This document shows positions 1 to 5,920 of a stretch of 6,924 bases of DNA, piece after piece. The notes beneath the pieces were generated by a model. It saw only the letters and a program-made list of their open reading frames with translations. It searched no databases and was not told where the DNA came from. The DNA lies in assembly GCA_017501865.1 (NCBI GenBank), contig JAFVWD010000190.1, positions 1 through 6,924 on the forward strand, read 5' to 3'. The position numbers were made by a program, and so were the translations under genes. Numbering within the stretch: the stretch's first letter is position 1; each line of letters begins with the position of its first letter. The stretch is from Clostridia bacterium (lineage in GTDB: Bacteria > Bacillota > Clostridia > Oscillospirales > Acutalibacteraceae).

Positions 1-2029
1 CCATAGAGATTTTTTGTACCATTGCCTGAATAGGTGTTCTCTGATATTTACCACCGAACGGCATAAGAACAGTACCTGCACCGATTGTTGAGTCAAATCT
101 TTCAGAAAGACCGCGCTTTGAACATATATTAAGGTCAGAAGCAAGCTCCTTCATATTATCAGCAAAATTACCGTTAATCTGCTTTGCAAAATCCTTGCTC
201 TTTTCTACTGTGATATCAATATGCTTCTGAGCACCGTTTGAGTTAAGGAATTCACGGCTGATATCAACAATTTTAGCACCGTTCCACTCCATAACAAGTC
301 TTTTTTCTGCCTGAACCTCAGCTACAACAGTTGCTTCAAGATTTTCACTTTCTGCAAGCTCTAAGAATCTTTTAACATCCTTAGGCTCAACGACAACTGC
401 CATTCTTTCCTGAGATTCACTGATTGCAAGCTCAGTACCGTCGAGTCCGTCATATTTTTTAGGAACTGCATTAAGATTAATTTTAAGACCGTCTGCAAGC
501 TCACCTATAGCAACAGAAACACCACCTGCACCAAAGTCGTTGCAACGTTTAATCATTCTGCATGCTTCTTTATTGCGGAAAAGTCTCTGAAGCTTTCTTT
601 CTTCAGGAGCATTACCCTTCTGAACCTCTGCTCCGCAGCTCTCGAGAGATTGTAATGTGTGTGATTTTGAAGAGCCCGTTGCACCACCGCAACCGTCTCT
701 ACCTGTTCTGCCACCTAAAAGAATAACTACATCTTCAGGAGCAGGACATTCTCTGCGAACATTTTCAGCAGGAGCAGCTGCAACTACCGCACCTATTTCC
801 ATTCTTTTTGCAGTATAACCTTCGTGGTAAATTTCATCAACAATACCTGTTGCAAGACCTATCTGATTACCATATGATGAATAACCCGAAGCCGCTGTTG
901 TAACGATTTTTCTTTGCGGAAGCTTACCTTCCATTGTTTCGCTTACCTTTTTGAGCGGGTCACCTGCACCTGTAACACGCATTGCACCATAAACATATGA
1001 ACGACCTGAAAGCGGGTCACGTATAGCACCACCGATACAAGTAGCAGCACCACCAAAAGGCTCAATTTCAGTCGGGTGGTTATGTGTTTCATTTTTGAAA
1101 AGAAGTAACCACGGTTCCTTTTTACCATCTGCCTCTACTTCGATTTTAACTGTACAAGCATTGATTTCTTCAGATTCATCTAATTTGTCAAGCTTACCTT
1201 CTTTTTTAAGGACTCTTACTGCAAGAGTAGCAATATCCATAAGGTTAACAGGTTTGGTTCTGCCTAACTCTTTTCTGTTTTCAATATATTCATTATATGC
1301 TTTTTCAATAAGAGCATCTTCAAATTCAACATTGTCAATTGTAGTTAAGAACGTTGTATGACGGCAGTGGTCAGACCAATATGTATCAATCATTCTGATT
1401 TCTGTAAGAGTAGGATCACGATCTTCTTTACGGAAGTAATCACGACAGAACATAAGGTCATCGTTATCCATAGCAAGTCCATATTCCTTAACAAACTTAG
1501 CAAGCTCCTCTTCATTCATTGAAATAAAGCCTGTAAGTGTTTCAACTGTCTCCGGAATAGTGTAATTTGCTTTGAGTGTTTCATACTCATCAAGTGAAGC
1601 CTCCTGTGCTTCAACAGGGTTAATAAGATGCTTTTTAATTTTTTCAATTTCATCGTCAGAAAGTGAACCGTAAAGTGCATAAACCTTAGCTGTTTTTACA
1701 AGCGGTCTTTCTTTCTGTGAAATTATCTGAATGCACTGAGCTGCAGAATCCGCTCTCTGGTCAAACTGACCCGGTAAAAATTCAACAGCAAAAACAAATG
1801 CATCACCAAAATTCAAAACATCACTAACATTATCAAGCTGTGGCTCTGAAAATACAGTTTTCACTGCATAATCAAATAAATCTTTTTCAATATTTTCAAC
1901 ATCGTAACGGTTCACAATACGAACATCAGTAAGTGATTTAATACCGAGAAGATGACGAATATCATATCTTAAAGACTTTGCTTCTGCTTCAAGACCTTGT
2001 TTCTTCTCAACATAAACACGATAAACCAT
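1..2029 (-). CDS. purL: Phosphoribosylformylglycinamidine (FGAM) synthase, large single-chain form, N-terminal 676 residues (3' end outside window)
   Basis: PurL converts FGAR, glutamine and ATP to FGAM in the cytoplasm. My translation from ATG at 2029 stays open for 676 codons to the window edge, with no stop or frameshift. Residues 1-110 form the N-terminal PurS-like region, including PGQFDQRADSA at 86-96. The linker motif DTYWSDHCRHTTF is at 215-227. The first ATP-binding AIRS half carries the family signature NETHNHPTEIEPFGGAA at 313-329. The glycine-rich GGRTGRDGCGGATGSSKS is at 439-456, and NDFGAGGVS at 497-505. The second AIRS pair and the C-terminal glutaminase, expected in a protein of roughly 1,250 residues, lie beyond position 1. 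The motifs fit the clade common in Clostridia (TIGR01857-like, from memory) better than E. coli PurL. The start has GGAGGG 8 bases upstream and lies 4 bases after the purD stop, so translation is probably coupled to purD. Confidence 0.96.
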   Translation of the reverse strand, partial: MVYRVYVEKKQGLEAEAKSLRYDIRHLLGIKSLTDVRIVNRYDVENIEKDLFDYAVKTVFSEPQLDNVSDVLNFGDAFVFAVEFLPGQFDQRADSAAQCIQIISQKERPLVKTAKVYALYGSLSDDEIEKIKKHLINPVEAQEASLDEYETLKANYTIPETVETLTGFISMNEEELAKFVKEYGLAMDNDDLMFCRDYFRKEDRDPTLTEIRMIDTYWSDHCRHTTFLTTIDNVEFEDALIEKAYNEYIENRKELGRTKPVNLMDIATLAVRVLKKEGKLDKLDESEEINACTVKIEVEADGKKEPWLLLFKNETHNHPTEIEPFGGAATCIGGAIRDPLSGRSYVYGAMRVTGAGDPLKKVSETMEGKLPQRKIVTTAASGYSSYGNQIGLATGIVDEIYHEGYTAKRMEIGAVVAAAPAENVRRECPAPEDVVILLGGRTGRDGCGGATGSSKSHTLQSLESCGAEVQKGNAPEERKLQRLFRNKEACRMIKRCNDFGAGGVSVAIGELADGLKINLNAVPKKYDGLDGTELAISESQERMAVVVEPKDVKRFLELAESENLEATVVAEVQAEKRLVMEWNGAKIVDISREFLNSNGAQKHIDITVEKSKDFAKQINGNFADNMKELASDLNICSKRGLSERFDSTIGAGTVLMPFGGKYQRTPIQAMVQKISM

Positions 2030-2033
2030 TTTA

Positions 2034-3302
2034 TCAACCCTCCAAAATATCTAATGCTTTTTTTCCGATATCTTTTCTGTAAAAAGCATTTGCAAAACTT
2101 ACTTTGTTTACTCTTTCGTATGCTAATTTTAAAGCGGAACTCAATGTTTCAGCGACTGCAGTAACACCTAAAACTCTGCCACCTGCTGTCAAAAGCTTCC
2201 CGTCTGCAATTTTAGCACCTGCGACATAAACGTTATTTTTAACATCTTCGGAAATTACGAGTTCCTTACCTGTTTCATACTTCTGAGGATACCCCTGAGA
2301 AGCCATAACAACACAAGCAGCACTCTTTTTGCTGAATTTCACTTCAGTGTCTTTAAGTGTTCCGTTGGTTGTTGACTTCATAATTGTAAATAAATCACTT
2401 TCAAGTAATGGTAAAACAACCTGTGTTTCAGGATCGCCGAAACGGCAGTTATACTCTATAACCTTCGGACCGTTTTTAGTTATCATCAAACCAAAATAAA
2501 GACAACCTTTAAAGGTTCTGCCCTCCGCCTTCATTCCGTTAATTGTAGGAATAAAAATTGTTTCCATACAGATCTTCGCAACATCTTCTGTGTAATAAGG
2601 ATTCGGAGCAACAGTACCCATACCGCCGGTATTAAGACCCTTGTCCCCATCAAGCGCACGCTTATGGTCCATTGAGGAAATCATCGGAACAACAGTTTCA
2701 CCATCTGTAAATGAAAGAACAGAAACCTCGGGACCTTCTAAAAACTCCTCAATAACAATATTGTTACCGCTTGCACCAAAAACTTTATCTTCCATTATTT
2801 CTTTAACTGCATTTTTTGCTTCCTCTAATGTAAAGGCTATAATTACCCCCTTACCAAGTGCTAATCCGTCAGCCTTTATTACTGTAGGAATTGGTTCAGT
2901 TTCAAGATATTTAAGTGCATCATCCTTATTTGAAAACACTTCATATTGAGCGGTAGGAATATTATATTTTTTCATAAAGTTTTTAGAAAAAACTTTACTA
3001 CCTTCAATAATTGCTGCATTTTTATTCGGACCAAAGCATGGTATACCCTTTGCCTCTAACTCATCAACTGCACCTAAAACAAGCGGATCATCAGGAGCTA
3101 CAACTGCATAATCAATACTGTTTTCCACAGCAAAATCAACAATTGCGCTGATATCCTTAGCTCCGATGTTTACACACTCAGCATCATCTGCCATACCGCC
3201 ATTACCCGGAAGTGCGTAAATTTTTTCTATATCTTTATTTTCTTTTAATTTCTTTATAATCGCATGTTCACGGCCACCGCCGCCTACAACCATTACTCTC
3301 AT
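2034..3302 (-). CDS. purD: Phosphoribosylamine--glycine ligase (GAR synthetase)
   Basis: PurD joins glycine to 5-phosphoribosylamine using ATP, giving GAR. The 422-residue product has the family's usual length and ATP-grasp layout. The N-terminal nucleotide-binding start is VMVVGGGGREHA at 3-14, followed by PGNGG at 32-36. The ATP-grasp core has KADGLALGKGV at 143-153, VIEEFLEGPEVSV at 183-195, DHKRALDGDKGLNTGGMGT at 212-230 and the metal-binding segment YNCRFGDPETQ at 284-294. The C-terminal domain includes AGGRVLGV at 373-380 and ends in FYRKDIG at 407-413. I chose ATG at 3302 because GGAGGA sits 4 bases upstream. The frame can be extended nine codons to a TTG at 3329, but that start has no binding site and would add residues before the conserved beta strand. 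At 69-74 the protein reads APDDPL where E. coli PurD has a GPEAPL-like segment, a variant I recall from other Clostridia. It follows the formyltransferase by 33 bases. Confidence 0.97.
   Translation of the reverse strand: MRVMVVGGGGREHAIIKKLKENKDIEKIYALPGNGGMADDAECVNIGAKDISAIVDFAVENSIDYAVVAPDDPLVLGAVDELEAKGIPCFGPNKNAAIIEGSKVFSKNFMKKYNIPTAQYEVFSNKDDALKYLETEPIPTVIKADGLALGKGVIIAFTLEEAKNAVKEIMEDKVFGASGNNIVIEEFLEGPEVSVLSFTDGETVVPMISSMDHKRALDGDKGLNTGGMGTVAPNPYYTEDVAKICMETIFIPTINGMKAEGRTFKGCLYFGLMITKNGPKVIEYNCRFGDPETQVVLPLLESDLFTIMKSTTNGTLKDTEVKFSKKSAACVVMASQGYPQKYETGKELVISEDVKNNVYVAGAKIADGKLLTAGGRVLGVTAVAETLSSALKLAYERVNKVSFANAFYRKDIGKKALDILEG
2038..2043 (-). promoter_or_regulatory. Ribosome binding site of purL, inside the end of purD
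   Basis: On the minus strand this reads GGAGGG, 8 bases before the purL ATG at 2029. It is formed by the last two sense codons of purD, just before its TGA. A ribosome finishing purD therefore stops almost on the purL start, which suggests translational coupling. Confidence 0.85.
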
Positions 3303-3306
3303 ATTT

Positions 3307-3312
3307 TCCTCC
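3307..3312 (-). promoter_or_regulatory. Ribosome binding site that fixes the purD start
   Basis: The minus strand reads GGAGGA, 4 bases before ATG 3302. It decides between this ATG and the upstream in-frame TTG at 3329, which has no comparable site. It lies in the 33-base gap after the formyltransferase stop. Confidence 0.85.
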
Positions 3313-3335
3313 GAAAAAAGTTTGTACAAATATAA

Positions 3336-4520
3336 TTAATGGTGGAATAATCTCATTCCTGTAAAGCTCATAACCATATTATATTTATTTGAACACTCTA
3401 TAACCAAATCATCACGAATTGAACCACCCGGTTCTGCTATATATGAAACACCGCTCTTTTTTGCACGTTCTATGTTATCACTGAACGGGAAGAATGCATC
3501 TGAGCCAAGGGCTACACCCGTAATAGTTGAAAGATATGCATCCATCTCTTCTTTAGTGAAAGGTGCCGGTTGTTCTGTGAAATATTTTTGCCAGATACCG
3601 TCTGCACAAACATCTTCTTCGTTTTTATTAATGTAACCGTCAATAACATTGTCTCTGTCTGCTCTGCCAAGCTCTGCTTTAAACGGAAGTGAAAGAACCT
3701 TATCGTGCTGACGAAGTTGCCATGTGTCAGCCTTTGTTCCTGCAAGACGTGTGCAGTGAATTCTTGATTGCTGACCTGCACCTACACCTATAGCCTGACC
3801 GTCAACTGCATAGCAAACTGAGTTTGATTGTGTATATTTAAGAGTTATAAGAGCTATTATAAGGTCACGTTTTGCTGACTCAGGTAACTCTTTATTATCT
3901 GTTACAATATTTTCAAGGAGCTCTTCATCAATTTTAAAATTATTTCTGCCTTGTTCAAAGGTTATACCAAATACTTGTTTTGTCTCTTTCTCTTGTGGTA
4001 CAAAATTCTCATCAATTTTAACAATGTTATAAGTACCTTTTCTTTTAGATTTAAGAATTTCAAGAGCTTCCGGCTCATAACCCGGAGCAATAACACCGTC
4101 AGAAACCTCTCTTTTTATAAGCTCTGCAGTTGTTTTATCGCAAACATCTGAAAGTGCTACCCAATCACCAAATGAGCACATTCTGTCAGTTCCTCTTGCT
4201 CTGGCATATGCACAAGCAAGCGGAGAATCATCAAGACCATCAATATCATCAACAAAGCATGCTTTTTTGAGTTTATCTGAAAGAACAGTTCCGACTGCTG
4301 CAGAAGTAGGACTAACGTGTTTAAAAGATGCAGCTGCAGGAAGTCCTAATATTGTCTTAAGTTCTTTTACTAATTGCCAACTGTTAAATGCATCGAGAAA
4401 ATTTATGTAACCCGGTCTGCCGTTGAGAATCTCTATAGGAAGCTCAGAACCATCCTCCATATAAATTTTTGAAGGCTTTTGATTTGGGTTACAGCCGTAT
4501 TTAAGTTCAAATTCTTTCAT
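3336..4520 (-). CDS. Stand-alone AICAR formyltransferase, resembling the C-terminal half of eukaryotic ATIC
   Basis: This enzyme transfers a formyl group from 10-formyltetrahydrofolate to AICAR, giving FAICAR. The 394-residue protein is only the formyltransferase part of PurH; the N-terminal cyclohydrolase domain is absent. It begins at the domain boundary, with LKYGCNPNQ at 6-14. Residues K67 and H68 in SFKHVSP match the catalytic Lys-His pair of the family. Other conserved blocks are AYARARGTDRMCSFGDWVA at 104-122, REVSDGVIAPGYE at 137-149, KYTQSNSVCYA at 228-238, GAGQQSRIHCTRLAG at 247-261 and SDAFFPFSDNIERAKKSGV at 340-358. The last residues, MRLFHH, match the eukaryotic ATIC ending LRLFHH, as I recall it, better than the E. 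coli ending. AAGGAG, 9 bases upstream of ATG, overlaps the previous stop codon. The preceding gene probably supplies the missing cyclohydrolase. It is often labelled PurH-like; I leave the symbol empty because it is not the bifunctional PurH. Confidence 0.95.
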   Translation of the reverse strand: MKEFELKYGCNPNQKPSKIYMEDGSELPIEILNGRPGYINFLDAFNSWQLVKELKTILGLPAAASFKHVSPTSAAVGTVLSDKLKKACFVDDIDGLDDSPLACAYARARGTDRMCSFGDWVALSDVCDKTTAELIKREVSDGVIAPGYEPEALEILKSKRKGTYNIVKIDENFVPQEKETKQVFGITFEQGRNNFKIDEELLENIVTDNKELPESAKRDLIIALITLKYTQSNSVCYAVDGQAIGVGAGQQSRIHCTRLAGTKADTWQLRQHDKVLSLPFKAELGRADRDNVIDGYINKNEEDVCADGIWQKYFTEQPAPFTKEEMDAYLSTITGVALGSDAFFPFSDNIERAKKSGVSYIAEPGGSIRDDLVIECSNKYNMVMSFTGMRLFHH

Positions 4521-4529
4521 TTTAATAAA

Positions 4530-4535
4530 CTCCTT
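4530..4535 (-). promoter_or_regulatory. Ribosome binding site of the AICAR formyltransferase, overlapping the upstream stop codon
   Basis: The minus strand reads AAGGAG, 9 bases before ATG 4520. Its first two bases are the last two of the TAA that ends the IMP cyclohydrolase gene. The two genes that replace bifunctional PurH are thus tightly linked in translation. Confidence 0.82.
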
Positions 4536-5250
4536 ACTTATTCTTGTTAACTATTCTTGAATCATATTTGCCTGTTTCAAGATCAATGTATCTTACAAAA
4601 AGGGAAACTTTATTATCTTCATTAAGATTTTTCCAAATCAAATCTGTTAATTCATCAATTGAAAGCTCAGGTAATTCGAGTGTTTTAGGCTCACCCTCAA
4701 AGCTCGGAAGCGGATTACCATCGCATTTATATGTATGAATAAATTTTGCTTTACCCGGAACAGGATTTGAATAAGCATAAGTATATCTCTGGCAGGATGA
4801 ACCATCGCCATCCGCAGACTTTAATATGGACATTGCGTAATTCATATCACCATTTTCATTGTGAATAATGCCTGATATACGTGGTGTGAAATTTGGTGCA
4901 TCATCTTCAAATTCACGGGTACGAAGAGCTTGCTCAAATGTCATTTGCTTATCCATAAGCTCATATATTGTATCAGTCTGATCACCATTTGTAACAATGG
5001 TTTTATTACCCAATACTCTGACAGGCGCATAGATAATAAGGTGCGGATCTGTCATTTTAGATTCATCAAAAGCTTGTGTTCTGATTCCCTCACCATCTTC
5101 AACAAAGACACGATTTCTGCTGTTTTCACTTCTACCCATAATAAAGTAAGCAGTAACTGCTTTTTTACCGTCAGCACTTTTACCAATCATAATTCCTCTG
5201 CCGTGATAAGGAAGTGAATTAAGTTCATCAACAATAGTTTTAATTTCCAT
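4534..5250 (-). CDS. IMP cyclohydrolase of the PurO type (IMP_cyclohyd family)
   Basis: The predicted role is closure of FAICAR to IMP, the last step of the pathway. The 238-residue protein has no resemblance to the cyclohydrolase domain of PurH. It looks like the family first described as PurO in archaea (Pfam IMP_cyclohyd, PF07826, from memory), which has an Ntn-hydrolase-like fold. The supporting blocks are PYHGRGIMIG at 14-23, AYFIMGRSENSRNRVF at 34-49, YAPVRVLGNKTIVTNGDQTD at 74-93, FTPRISGII at 121-129 and LFVRYIDLETG at 217-227. Archaeal PurO is, as I recall, nearer 200 residues, so this is a somewhat longer bacterial version. Position is strong support: the next gene makes its substrate and lacks a cyclohydrolase domain. 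ATG at 5250 is preceded by AAAGGG at a 10-base spacing, a weaker site than those of its neighbours, and the gene follows purN by 27 bases. Activity is inferred. The symbol purO would be reasonable but was defined for archaeal proteins. Confidence 0.88.
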   Translation of the reverse strand: MEIKTIVDELNSLPYHGRGIMIGKSADGKKAVTAYFIMGRSENSRNRVFVEDGEGIRTQAFDESKMTDPHLIIYAPVRVLGNKTIVTNGDQTDTIYELMDKQMTFEQALRTREFEDDAPNFTPRISGIIHNENGDMNYAMSILKSADGDGSSCQRYTYAYSNPVPGKAKFIHTYKCDGNPLPSFEGEPKTLELPELSIDELTDLIWKNLNEDNKVSLFVRYIDLETGKYDSRIVNKNK

Positions 5251-5260
5251 ATTATCTATA

Positions 5261-5266
5261 CCCTTT
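5261..5266 (-). promoter_or_regulatory. Ribosome binding site of the IMP cyclohydrolase gene (weaker match)
   Basis: The minus strand reads AAAGGG, 10 bases before ATG 5250, within a 27-base gap after purN. It is a poorer match to the anti-Shine-Dalgarno sequence than the GGAGG sites of purD and purL, so this gene may be translated less efficiently. Confidence 0.6.
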
Positions 5267-5277
5267 CAGTTAATTTA

Positions 5278-5910
5278 TTATTCAAGAATTCTGGTTTTAC
5301 CGTTTTCAACAATAATTTTATTATCACAGAAAAGCTTTACTGCTTTCGGGAGAATTTTCCACTCGGCCTGCTCCATAATCCTTTTCTGCAATGTCTCCGG
5401 TGAATCACCCTCATTGACTTCAACCGCTTTCTGAAGAATTATAGGACCGGCATCACACTCAGCAGTCACAAAATGCACTGTTGCTCCCGAAACCTTAACG
5501 CCTTTTTTCAAAGCTTCTTCATGAACATGGAGTCCGTAAAAACCTTTACCACAAAATGAAGGAATTAAAGCCGGATGCACATTTATCATTTTATTCGGAA
5601 AAGCATCACATACATTTTCATCAAGAATTGTCATAAAGCCTGCATAAACAATCAAATCTGCCTGCTCTTCTTTCAGAACCGTACACATAGCTTTACTGTA
5701 TGAAGCAATATCCGGGTAATTCTTTCTTACAAGAGTTCTTGTTTTTATTCCGTTGTTCTCCGCTCTCGTGAGAGCAAAAGCACCTTCCTTTGAAGAAATA
5801 ACACAAGTGATTTTTCCGTTCCCTAAATCACCACGTTTTTCTGCATCTATCAGAGCCTGAAGGTTTGTTCCGCCTCCGGAAACAAGAACAACAATATTTG
5901 TTTTATTCAT
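5278..5910 (-). CDS. purN: Phosphoribosylglycinamide formyltransferase (GAR transformylase, folate-dependent)
   Basis: PurN formylates GAR to FGAR with 10-formyltetrahydrofolate. The 210-residue length is normal for the family. The phosphate-binding start VLVSGGGTNLQALI is at 8-21. The catalytic triad known from E. coli (Asn106, His108, Asp144) is matched by N110 and H112 in INVHPALIPSF and by D153 in ECDAGPIILQ. SGATVHFVT at 141-149 is also typical. The loop after the catalytic histidine reads CGKGFYG at 120-126, where E. coli has a shorter FPG-type turn; I recall this longer form from clostridial PurN. The start ATG at 5910 has AGAGG 5 bases upstream, overlapping the last base of the purM stop, so the genes are separated by only 9 bases and are probably translationally coupled. 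Formyl-methionyl-tRNA transferase shares the fold, but the HPALIPSF context and the operon make PurN the clear choice. Confidence 0.97.
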   Translation of the reverse strand: MNKTNIVVLVSGGGTNLQALIDAEKRGDLGNGKITCVISSKEGAFALTRAENNGIKTRTLVRKNYPDIASYSKAMCTVLKEEQADLIVYAGFMTILDENVCDAFPNKMINVHPALIPSFCGKGFYGLHVHEEALKKGVKVSGATVHFVTAECDAGPIILQKAVEVNEGDSPETLQKRIMEQAEWKILPKAVKLFCDNKIIVENGKTRILE

Positions 5911-5915
5911 AGCAA

Positions 5916-5920
5916 CCTCT
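5916..5920 (-). promoter_or_regulatory. Ribosome binding site of purN, touching the purM stop codon
   Basis: The minus strand reads AGAGG, 5 bases before ATG 5910. Its first A is the last base of the purM TAA, another sign of coupled translation. Confidence 0.7.

Noticed and set aside
3327..3329. TTG at 3329 as the purD start
   Set aside because: It has no binding site, while the ATG at 3302 has GGAGGA close upstream and begins exactly at the conserved first strand.
3321..3330. Perfect 10-base palindrome TTTGTACAAA, in the gap between the formyltransferase and purD
   Set aside because: It is short, AT-rich, has no extension into the flanks and no second copy that I noticed. A chance occurrence is likely, and there is no loop or T-run to make a terminator.
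3512..3781. Minus-strand open frame of 89 codons in another phase within the formyltransferase gene
   Set aside because: It overlaps strongly conserved AICAR formyltransferase sequence and looks like a shadow frame. The frame at 943-1128 inside purL is rejected for the same reason.
5251..5277. 27-base gap between purN and the cyclohydrolase gene as a possible promoter or terminator
   Set aside because: It holds only the ribosome binding site and AT-rich sequence. I see no stem-loop or paired promoter boxes.
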